NCBI GenBank assembly: GCA_020636745.1
Contig: JACJXH010000007.1
Span: 124,001-188,000, forward strand
Length of the DNA stretch: 64,000 nt
Direction of reading: 5' to 3'
From: Lentimicrobiaceae bacterium
GTDB taxonomy: Bacteria; Bacteroidota; Bacteroidia; Bacteroidales; Lentimicrobiaceae
Within the stretch, counting starts at the first letter, position 1. Every line of letters starts with the position of its first letter. The notes beneath the pieces are model-generated. The model ran no database searches and had not been told where the DNA came from. It saw only the letters and a list, made by a program, of their open reading frames with translations. Positions 17,622 through 25,849 of this stretch are shown one piece after another. Both the position numbers and the translations under genes were made by a program.

Positions 17622-17947
17622 TTGTCTGGTTTGTAATATTCCGGCCGTTTGCTTTTAATCGGTTTAAAATTAATGTTTTTTCTTAAAATATCATTTAATT
17701 TATCGCTTCTTATTCTGAAGGATATGCTGAGTTTGAGAAAAGCTGTATTTTGAGGTTTGAATGACTGTGTTTTTATTTGAAAATTCTGTTTTACGCAATT
17801 GGTGGGTTAGAAAAATTATTGCTGAAGTTTTAGCCCAAAAACCGGAGTTTTGATATACAAGGAAGTTAAATGGAAATAGTGTGATGAGAATAAAAGAAGA
17901 AGCCTGCTGTTTCAAACAGCAGGCTTCTTCTTATTTAATGCGGATAA
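17622..17947. other. Intergenic region upstream of the hybrid kinase
   Basis: 326 bp. It contains the terminator of the neighbouring C25 gene at 17894-17932 and AT-rich leader DNA of the kinase gene. A 71-codon open frame at 17700-17915 on the minus strand runs into the terminator and resembles no protein family, so I treat the region as non-coding. Confidence 0.6.
17894..17932 (-). terminator. Very strong hairpin terminator after the C25 protease gene at 17948
   Basis: Perfect 19-bp inverted repeat (AAGAAGAAGCCTGCTGTTT and its complement) around a single C, so the practical loop is 4-5 nt. A short TTATT tract follows on the minus strand. It begins 16 bp after the stop codon. The core GCCTGCTG is the same as in the terminator at 10307. 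Confidence 0.85.
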
Positions 17948-20900
17948 TTACCTGATTATAAGTTTCTGAAGAGTTACCCCGTCAGTAGTTTCAACCTTAA
18001 GGATATAAATTCCGCTTGCGATATGACCAAGGCTTAATTGTCCGGTATAGTTGGTGCCGGTTAGCTCGGTACGGCCTGAATAAACAATTTTGCCGGTAGC
18101 ATTTGAAATGCTTATGTTGGCTTTGCCCGGCGCTGCATTTAGAATTTCAATGGTGAAGTCTCCGCTGTTTGGATTTGGATAAATATTGATTCCGTTCAGC
18201 GAGTTATTTTCATCAATTCCTGCACAGGCATCAACTGTAACCACTCTTGAAGCTGTTCCTTCGCAGCCGATTCCATTTGTAACAGTTAACATGTAGGTGA
18301 ATGCACCTGTTCCAAGATCCTGTCCGTTAATAAGAATGCTGCTGCCTGTGCTGCCGTCTGACCATGCATATGTAGCAAAACCAGTTTCGGCCGACAATGT
18401 CAGTTCGTGTGTCAGACATATCGTAGTGTCATTGCCCAGTGAAATGACAGGTGAGCTAATTGTTACATTGAAAGTGGCTTCAGTTGCACAAGATGTGTTT
18501 GCATCTGTTTCAATGACAGACAGAGAGCCTGTGCCATTTTCGCCCCAGTTCACAGTGATTTCGTTGGTATTGGCTCCGGCGATAATTTCGCCGCCATTGG
18601 CCATCCATTCAAAGGTGTTATTTTCACTGGCTGTTGTTGCATAAACAATCATCTGGCTGTTGGCGCAAACATTTTCACTGCCATTTACAGCGGGAGCAGG
18701 AGCCTCATTTACCAATACAGGATATTCAATTGATTGTGAGCACCCGAATTCGTTTGTTTCGGTAAGTATAAGGTTGCCTTCACCTGCGGTATCCCAGGTT
18801 ACCTGTGCAATGGCGTCATTTTGACCTTCGGTGATTGAGCCACCGGTAATTTCCCAGGCATAAGTGTTGTTTTCAGTTGATGCGGTATATTCAACACCGG
18901 CAATATTCTGGCAAACTGTATCCTGCCCGCTTATCATGGGTTCGGGCAACTGTCTTACAGTCAATGCTATCATAGATTCAACAGGATCACAAATGTCATT
19001 CCATGCCCGTAAGGTAAGGCTGACGTTGCCGGCTGCTATATCTTCTTCGCTTAATGTATAGCTTGCGGTTACGGCAGTATTGTCATCAAAAGTACCAGTT
19101 CCTGAAGTTATCCATTCAAGATTGGTGTAGTTAGCTGCGGTTGCGGTTTCAGCGTGAAAAACCTGATCGGTACAGATGTCAGCGTCAGTTCCGGCAAATG
19201 CTAAAGGTGCTTGTCTGAGCGAAAGTGTCAGGTAGTCAGTAGAGTCGCTGAGTTCAGGATTAAAAGCAGTAAGTGAGAGTACAACAGCTCCTGCTGTTAC
19301 ATCTTCAGTGCTGGGTGTGTAAATAGGAGTAAGGATGCTGGCATCATCAAATGTACCTGTTCCGCTGGTTTCCCAAAGTAAGCTTGTGTAGTTGGTAGCC
19401 TGTCCTGTAAGCTGGTAAGTGTTGCCCTCGCAAATGGTGGCATCTTCACCTGCTGATGCGGCTGTAACAGATGGTATTACGCTAACATAACCTTCGTAAC
19501 GGTTAAAGTTTGGACGCGTAATGGTTACTTTAATCATTGTGCCTTCAGTTTGGGCAGGAATAGTAATATTGATGCTGTTGTTCAGTCCGGTTGTTCCGGT
19601 TCCCAGAATAACTCCGTTAGCGGTCAGGCAAACCAGGGATGCAGGAGTGGCTGCAATGTTGAAAACAGTTTCATCTTCGAAAAGTGTATTATTGTAGGTA
19701 GCAGAGATATTTTGTGGAACTTCTGTGCAAACTCTTAAGAAAGCATCGCCATGATGATGAAACAGGTTGTATGTAACTTCTTTGTTTCCAGTGTTGTATG
19801 GCCAGTTTGATTGTTTCAGGAAATACTTTCCGGCTGCATTTCCGAAAGCAGGGAGTACCCCTCTGGATTCCGGAGTTGTGCCATAAGTTGGCATAAAATT
19901 CGGCCACATATTGTCAATAAGACCCCAAACAAAAACATCGTTCACAAATGAGTATGACACTTCAGAGGCAGCAATTAGGCCCAGCGCACCGGCAGGTTGG
20001 TTGTTGTAGGTATAACGGTGAAATTTTTCGGCAAATGATTCACCACCATAATTGTATTTACCGGTAAGGCAATTGATAGATAAAATGAATGAAAGATCAG
20101 TATTGGTAAGTCCATTGATGTTACTGTTGGTATAGTATGGTTCTCCCCATCCGGTTTCCATACCGTGGTCGCGGTGCATCAGCATGAATGAACCTGCGTT
20201 GAGTGCAGCGTTAATCATATTTGCATTTCCACCACTCCAGTTGCCAAGTTCATTTGGTGTTTGAGGAATGTATCCTAGTCCCATAGGGCCGAAAAAGCCA
20301 ACAACTGTAGAAGTATTGGTGGCAGTAGACCAGATGGTTCCGGGGTTACCGTCGTAAATTTCATTGATGCGTACAGGGTTTTTTCCTAATCCGTTTTTCC
20401 AGAATCCGCCAACAACTTCAGAGCAAATCTGAAACCAGCGTTCTGTTTGCCAACCAAGGGCAGTAATTGGCTTATCGTAAAATGATGGATTGGTCGGCGG
20501 GTTTCTTTCATATTTTAAGAAACGGCCAATCATTGATTCGAGCTGTGACGCATTTTGTGCTGTGATGCGGGCAAAAACGATATCAGGCATATCGTCGTTA
20601 TCAACATCGGCCAGGATATTGTCTGAAACGCAGTAATTGTCCCAAATCGGCGAAATAATGGATGTGTTGTTGGCTGTAGCCTGGCCGTAATCGCCCAAAA
20701 GAAGAATGGCCGAAGGAACAATATCCCAGGTGCTATATAGGGTATTTACATAGGTTTCAAGCATGGTGGCATTAACATTGGTCCCTATTTCTGACAAAGG
20801 AACAATACCTGTATAAATGCCTTCTTCAGTGCGAAATTTCTTGATTGAGTCGGCCCATTGCATAAAAATCGGGTCATTGGGTACAATGATAAGATACTCA

Positions 20901-21664
20901 TAACCGGTTGAACGGGTATTCCGGGCTACTCTGGCGTCATAATCAATTTTGGGCAGTGCTCCGAAGTTAAAAATGGCGTCTTCAAGAATTGGGTCCCAAT
21001 AGCGGCTGCGCAGGCGCTCATCGCCATATTGATTGTTTCCGCCTTCAAACCTGATACTGAATTCAATGTCGCGGTAAACGATAAGTTCTTTGGTAACAGG
21101 GTTATACTGATAAGGATTGATGCCCAACATGCATACATCAACTCCTCTTATCTGACTGAAATCGCCCAGTGTAACTGGTTGAGCGGGATAAAATGCATCT
21201 TTGGTATAAATTGCTTCATTCTTTGCGTAGAACAATGGACTCTGATCGGTGTCCAGCGGAATACGGGGTGCCGGTGCCATTTCAATGTTACTGAATCTTT
21301 CAGTACGCAGGTTTATTATATCAACTACCGGGGTTGCTCCCTGTGGAATTGCTATAAACCGGCCCAGGCCTGGGAGGTCTGGTGCGCCTTCATCATTTGG
21401 TAAAAGCGATTCTGAGAATTCAATCGTTGTCATCCGCTCTCCATTAATATCCCGTTCGGCAAAATTAAAATGCCTGATTGAGAAGTTAAGGTTCAGTCCA
21501 TCGCTTCCCTGACGGGTTAAACTTAGTCCTTGTGAGCCCCAACTGTCGCTGTAGGTTTGCTCCGCTGCAAAACCGCTGCTGATAATCAATGTCAAAGCAA
21601 TAGCAAGTGCAAGCCTGCTAAAGCGACCGGTTATCAAACCAATCCCTGGTAATGTTGATTTCAT
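17948..21664 (-). CDS. Gingipain-like (C25) cysteine protease with Ig/PKD-like repeats and T9SS sorting domain
   Basis: Numbering counts from an ATG at 21706; I prefer the ATG at 21664 (residue 15), which gives a normal signal peptide (MKSTLPGIG...SSGFAA). After a long propeptide the C25 domain spans about 265-665. The catalytic His is probably His514 in MHRDHGMETGW, where the family usually has GHG, and the Cys is Cys546 in SINCLTGKYN. Motifs NNQPAGALGLI and GDAFLRV agree with the family. The tail has two copies of an about 80-residue repeat (752-832 and 838-918, each with TSGTGTFDD), two PKD-like domains (about 922-1090), another beta domain and a T9SS sorting domain (YPNPNSGDF, SGIYILK). 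It has no MAM-like module, unlike the other two C25 proteases. Monocistronic by terminator placement. Whether DHG supports full activity is not known. Confidence 0.9.
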   Translation of the reverse strand: MKSTLPGIGLITGRFSRLALAIALTLIISSGFAAEQTYSDSWGSQGLSLTRQGSDGLNLNFSIRHFNFAERDINGERMTTIEFSESLLPNDEGAPDLPGLGRFIAIPQGATPVVDIINLRTERFSNIEMAPAPRIPLDTDQSPLFYAKNEAIYTKDAFYPAQPVTLGDFSQIRGVDVCMLGINPYQYNPVTKELIVYRDIEFSIRFEGGNNQYGDERLRSRYWDPILEDAIFNFGALPKIDYDARVARNTRSTGYEYLIIVPNDPIFMQWADSIKKFRTEEGIYTGIVPLSEIGTNVNATMLETYVNTLYSTWDIVPSAILLLGDYGQATANNTSIISPIWDNYCVSDNILADVDNDDMPDIVFARITAQNASQLESMIGRFLKYERNPPTNPSFYDKPITALGWQTERWFQICSEVVGGFWKNGLGKNPVRINEIYDGNPGTIWSTATNTSTVVGFFGPMGLGYIPQTPNELGNWSGGNANMINAALNAGSFMLMHRDHGMETGWGEPYYTNSNINGLTNTDLSFILSINCLTGKYNYGGESFAEKFHRYTYNNQPAGALGLIAASEVSYSFVNDVFVWGLIDNMWPNFMPTYGTTPESRGVLPAFGNAAGKYFLKQSNWPYNTGNKEVTYNLFHHHGDAFLRVCTEVPQNISATYNNTLFEDETVFNIAATPASLVCLTANGVILGTGTTGLNNSINITIPAQTEGTMIKVTITRPNFNRYEGYVSVIPSVTAASAGEDATICEGNTYQLTGQATNYTSLLWETSGTGTFDDASILTPIYTPSTEDVTAGAVVLSLTAFNPELSDSTDYLTLSLRQAPLAFAGTDADICTDQVFHAETATAANYTNLEWITSGTGTFDDNTAVTASYTLSEEDIAAGNVSLTLRAWNDICDPVESMIALTVRQLPEPMISGQDTVCQNIAGVEYTASTENNTYAWEITGGSITEGQNDAIAQVTWDTAGEGNLILTETNEFGCSQSIEYPVLVNEAPAPAVNGSENVCANSQMIVYATTASENNTFEWMANGGEIIAGANTNEITVNWGENGTGSLSVIETDANTSCATEATFNVTISSPVISLGNDTTICLTHELTLSAETGFATYAWSDGSTGSSILINGQDLGTGAFTYMLTVTNGIGCEGTASRVVTVDACAGIDENNSLNGINIYPNPNSGDFTIEILNAAPGKANISISNATGKIVYSGRTELTGTNYTGQLSLGHIASGIYILKVETTDGVTLQKLIIR

Positions 21665-21814
21665 GTTATTGTTTGTTGGTGAAGAATTTAAGTTGTTTAG
21701 AATCAATATTGTATTCTAAATCATGAGGGAATGATGTCTAAACTTCACAAAAATAATTAAAAATGAACAAGTCCTGTAGGATGTTTGATTTTTCAGCTAA
21801 TTTATATTTTGTAC

Positions 21815-21853
21815 AAATAATAAAGGGGCTGTTTGGCAGCCCCTTTATTATTT
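21815..21853 (-). terminator. Strong hairpin terminator after the BNR protein gene
   Basis: Perfect 17-bp stem (AAATAATAAAGGGGCTG and complement) with the 5-nt loop TTTGG. It starts 25 bp after the stop codon at 21879, and the T-rich 3' side fits a rho-independent terminator on the minus strand. Confidence 0.88.
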
Positions 21854-21878
21854 GATAATGAAATGTTTAACTTTTCCT

Positions 21879-24800
21879 TTATTTCACAATTAACTTGGTG
21901 GAATAAGTTTCTGAAGTTCCGGAAAGTTTAAGCAGATATATACCCTGGGCAAGTTTGCCGGCTTTTACCAGGGCTTTTTTCCCGGGATTTAAAACAACTG
22001 TATTTTGTGTGTATACTAGTTTGTTTCCTGCGTCATAAATGTCAAGTCTGAAATTGCCTGACACTGCACCAGAAGCAATAATGCTAAACTCACCTGATGT
22101 GGGATTAGGATAAAGGCTGACTGGCTGACTGCTGATTTCATTAATTCCTGTGCAATCGTTAAAGTTTACATTTACCGATGCACTTGTTGAACAGTTATTG
22201 GCGGTTGTGGCTGTAACAGTCCATACCGTTGTTCCGATACCGTACCCGGTTGTGTCAACAGAAATACTTTGTGTAGTATATTCGCCTGGCATCCAAAGGA
22301 AACTTACCTCGTCAGTTGTATGAGCTGTAAGTAAAACAGTGTGATTAGCACAGGCTGTTGTGTCAGATACTAAGGAAATCTGGGGCTGACTGTAAATGGT
22401 AACATTGTACTCGCCAGTGCCGGACGATGAACACATATTGGCATCTGTAACTGACAGAACCTGATATGATGTGCTTTCTGCCGGGGTTACTTCTACAGTG
22501 TAAGGTGCTTCAGAAGTCATAATCGTTCCTACACCATTGTTTACCTCGAATGTCCATGGAGCTGTTCCCGTGAGTTCAACATTAAAGCTAACCGATGAGC
22601 CGGCGCAGATACCTGTTTCGCCTCCGATAGTTGCTGTTGGAACCTGAATAAACTGTAAGGCCAGCGAATCCATCGCATTTGAACATGGCGTGGCAGAAAT
22701 GGCTAAAATTTTCAGCATAACTGAGCCTGCAGTGATGTCTGCTTCTGATGGGGTGTAAACCGGTGTGAGGGAGGTTGCATCATCAAAGGCTCCCGAGCCG
22801 GTGGTTGTCCATAAAATGTCACTGTAATTACTGCCTGAAGCATTCAGCAGAATGCTTTCGGTGTTGGCACATATAGCGGTATCAGCACCTGCAACTATTA
22901 CGGAAGCAGCTGAAACAGAGAGTTCAAGGATGTCGGTTTTTACATCACCATCGAGGCCATTTACTGTAAGTTGAAGTGAGGCACTTCCAGCAGTGATATC
23001 GCCAGGCCCTGGTGTATAGAATGTACTTAATTGTGTGGCATCTTCAAAGGTTCCATCGCCCATTGATGTCCACATTGAACTTTCATAGTTAGTAGCAACA
23101 CCATTGAGCATTACCGGTGTGTTTTCACAGGTGATGGCATCAGGGCCAGCATAAACAGTGGTTTGTAACGGAGCTGGAAAAACAATGTAATCTACCCATG
23201 CTGCGTCACTGCCATTACTTACTGAAACGTCTTTACTGTAAATCCAGCTAAAGGTAATTTCTCCGGGTTGAACCGGGAAAGCGACTCTGGTCCAGTTAAC
23301 TTCCCCTGACCATTGACCGGCCATGGTTCCGTTGATGTAGAATTTCAGAAAATCGTAGCTGCTTTCTGAAGAAACTCTTACATAGAAAGAGATTGAATCT
23401 TCGTTCATTACATTGTAATCGATTTTCATTTCACTTGACTGAGAGTCATTGATATCGCCTGATTTGGCACTGTTGGCGCCTTCAAAAATCTGATCTGTTG
23501 CGATAGTCCAGGGAGCAGTACCGGCAAATTGCCAGTCAAATGTTTCAAATCCACCACTTTCAAAGTCTTCAAGAATGAGGCCAACCGGCAGGTTGAAGCT
23601 TTTGGTTGCAGTCAGCATTTGCGAAATAGCTGTGTAATTGAATGCGGCAGCATGTCCGACAGGAGTTTCAGGTGCAACCTGAATTTCAAACTGTGCAGTA
23701 ACTGTATTCAGTGAACCCGGGAGAATGTCGCCTAGTTCAACATTTTGGTTCGTAATGGTAATATACTGGCTGGGTGAAGTTAACTGAGCTGTAGTGCTTT
23801 CAGCAGTATAGTCACCGGGATTAAATGTTTCAATACTGATAATGGCACTTTCTCCCGGATCGAGACGTCCGTTGGCATTTCCGGCGCCGTCGTTGATGCT
23901 GATACTTCCTGTTTGCAGAGCAGGAGCATGAGCTTCTATCATAAAGTTGCTGATAAAGGTGCTGTCAACGGCATCTGTGGCAGTTAGAGTGAAAGTTAAT
24001 GCTTCTCCGTCAGGTACTTCTGAGCTTACTTCAATGGCAAAGGCTGAAGCAATTGATTTTATTTCGCCGATGGTGAAATCTCCAAATTGCTCAGTGTTGT
24101 CAGTGATTGTAACATAAGGTGATTCAGTTGAAAGAATCACTTCAACAGCAGTAGCAGGCTGATCGCCAATGTTTTCCATGGTGATATCAAGAAGTGCATT
24201 TTCCCCAAAATCAAGGAGGCCATTGTTATTACCACTGGCATCGTCAATAGTGTTGGCATTGTAAATAACCCAGGGCTGATTGGGTGGAGGCCCGGTTTGG
24301 AAAGGTGAAACATAGGTCATGGCAGTGCCTGTTCTGTTGTCAGTCCATGCAGGAAATACCCAGCGATCGCGGGCTGTAATAGCTAAATAATCGCCAAAAT
24401 ATCCATCAGCCAAACCGGCAATGGATTGAGGTGTAAATGATACGTCGCTCACTTTCATGTCTTCCCAGGTAGCGCCACCATCAGTTGAAGTTGAAACATA
24501 GGCTTCACACTGGGTTGAAGATACATTGCGGTCGTCATAATAAATAACACTCAGGTTTCCGTTGGCAGGGTCAGATGTAATCCATGGTAAATAATGCTGT
24601 TTGCCTTGTCCGGATGCATCCTGGTTAACTTTTACAGGAGCAGACCAGGTGCTTCCCTGATCTGTAGATTTTATCATGTAAATGTCAATGTCGTTGCCGG
24701 TATTTATACCTGGCGTTCCTGTGTTGGCCCAAGTAACATAGATGGCTCCGCGGTTGGCGCCGTTACTGATGTCTACTGTCATGGTAGGGAATGCATTTAC

Positions 24801-25805
24801 ACGCATATTTTTGCCTGTACCACTGTTACGGATACCTCTGATATTGGATATGATGCGTGTGGCTGTTTGCCAGGTTACGCCTCCGTCAAATGATTTGGCC
24901 ATTCCAATAGATGACTCATCACTTGGCCAGCTATCATATATCGCCCAGATAACATAAACTTCGCCATTGGGTCCTGTATTGATATTGACACCCTGATTAT
25001 GGCTGCCTGCATTGATGGCTGAGCTGATATTTACAGGTGCTGACCAGCTTACCGCGTCATTTGTCGATCTGCTGATTTCAATTTCAGTATCATTAGAACC
25101 GCCAAAATTAGTCCATGCGTCATAGAGATTACCTTCATAAGGGCTGGTAACGCTGTTGTCAATCCACATGTGGTTTTTGTCAAGCAATGAACCCCATCCT
25201 CCAGGCGAGGGTGCAACAAGGACCGGAGTCCAGCTTTGTCCCTGATTGGTTGAATAGGATACGCCCTGTCCGCCGCTGCTATGGATATAACCCACATAAT
25301 AGTTGCCATTTAAACCAACAGCTGTAGCCGGGTCTCCACTGTTATTTCCGCCGGCGCCCTGAAGTTCTCCACCCCAGGTGTTTCCGCCATCAGTTGACAA
25401 AAAATCGTTGGCGCCGTATATATTTGAGGCAGGAATTCCGGTTGAATTGTTCGACTGTAATAAATGCTGGTTATTGAGCGGACTTACAAAGATTGAATTT
25501 TCACTTTGTGTGGAATTTTCTGTTGTAACTGGTACATCAGGCGAATCTTCTGATGCAACGCCACGACCATTTAGCTGGCTTCCAGTATATTTTGCAGCCG
25601 GCACTTTTGTGTCGGGAGCAACTGGCACCAGGCCAAGTGAGGCTAACCGTCTCCAGTAGGCCATATTGTCAATTCTGGTGTCGGGCTTGTATTTTGCCGG
25701 TACCGGTGAGTCGGGCAGGTACAGTTTTTTTTCCGACTCCTGTGCGATAACGCCTGATGCCGAAAAAAGCAATGCCAAAGCAATTGTGATGAGTTGTTTT
25801 GTCAC
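21879..25805 (-). CDS. Exported Asp-box (BNR) beta-propeller protein with CARDB-like, MAM-like and Ig/PKD-like modules and T9SS sorting domain
   Basis: 1308 residues with signal peptide (MTKQLITIALALLFSASGVIAQ). Six Asp-box motifs of the SxDxGxxW type are spaced through residues 137-447 (for example STDGGNTW, STNQGQSW, KSFDGGVTW, STDQGSTW, STDGGATW), so this part is a sialidase-fold beta-propeller. I see no N-terminal F/Y-R-I-P motif, so true sialidase activity is doubtful; such propellers also occur in binding proteins and other hydrolases. Then come two CARDB-like domains (518-625, 626-735), a MAM-like beta-sandwich (744-877), two about 80-residue repeats (885-965, 971-1052), a PKD-like domain and the sorting domain (YPNPTSGEF, QGIYLLK). 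The gene follows the C25 gene at 25850 with a 44-bp gap, so they are probably cotranscribed and may act together on a glycoprotein substrate (inference). Confidence 0.85.
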   Translation of the reverse strand: MTKQLITIALALLFSASGVIAQESEKKLYLPDSPVPAKYKPDTRIDNMAYWRRLASLGLVPVAPDTKVPAAKYTGSQLNGRGVASEDSPDVPVTTENSTQSENSIFVSPLNNQHLLQSNNSTGIPASNIYGANDFLSTDGGNTWGGELQGAGGNNSGDPATAVGLNGNYYVGYIHSSGGQGVSYSTNQGQSWTPVLVAPSPGGWGSLLDKNHMWIDNSVTSPYEGNLYDAWTNFGGSNDTEIEISRSTNDAVSWSAPVNISSAINAGSHNQGVNINTGPNGEVYVIWAIYDSWPSDESSIGMAKSFDGGVTWQTATRIISNIRGIRNSGTGKNMRVNAFPTMTVDISNGANRGAIYVTWANTGTPGINTGNDIDIYMIKSTDQGSTWSAPVKVNQDASGQGKQHYLPWITSDPANGNLSVIYYDDRNVSSTQCEAYVSTSTDGGATWEDMKVSDVSFTPQSIAGLADGYFGDYLAITARDRWVFPAWTDNRTGTAMTYVSPFQTGPPPNQPWVIYNANTIDDASGNNNGLLDFGENALLDITMENIGDQPATAVEVILSTESPYVTITDNTEQFGDFTIGEIKSIASAFAIEVSSEVPDGEALTFTLTATDAVDSTFISNFMIEAHAPALQTGSISINDGAGNANGRLDPGESAIISIETFNPGDYTAESTTAQLTSPSQYITITNQNVELGDILPGSLNTVTAQFEIQVAPETPVGHAAAFNYTAISQMLTATKSFNLPVGLILEDFESGGFETFDWQFAGTAPWTIATDQIFEGANSAKSGDINDSQSSEMKIDYNVMNEDSISFYVRVSSESSYDFLKFYINGTMAGQWSGEVNWTRVAFPVQPGEITFSWIYSKDVSVSNGSDAAWVDYIVFPAPLQTTVYAGPDAITCENTPVMLNGVATNYESSMWTSMGDGTFEDATQLSTFYTPGPGDITAGSASLQLTVNGLDGDVKTDILELSVSAASVIVAGADTAICANTESILLNASGSNYSDILWTTTGSGAFDDATSLTPVYTPSEADITAGSVMLKILAISATPCSNAMDSLALQFIQVPTATIGGETGICAGSSVSFNVELTGTAPWTFEVNNGVGTIMTSEAPYTVEVTPAESTSYQVLSVTDANMCSSSGTGEYNVTIYSQPQISLVSDTTACANHTVLLTAHTTDEVSFLWMPGEYTTQSISVDTTGYGIGTTVWTVTATTANNCSTSASVNVNFNDCTGINEISSQPVSLYPNPTSGEFSIIASGAVSGNFRLDIYDAGNKLVYTQNTVVLNPGKKALVKAGKLAQGIYLLKLSGTSETYSTKLIVK

Positions 25806-25849
25806 GGTTTCTGTGTTAGGGTTTGTAAAAAAAATGATAATGTTCAGGT

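Noticed and set aside
17700..17915. 71-codon minus-strand frame downstream of the C25 gene and upstream of the kinase terminator
   Set aside because: Low-complexity AT-rich sequence that runs into a perfect terminator hairpin; no resemblance to any protein.
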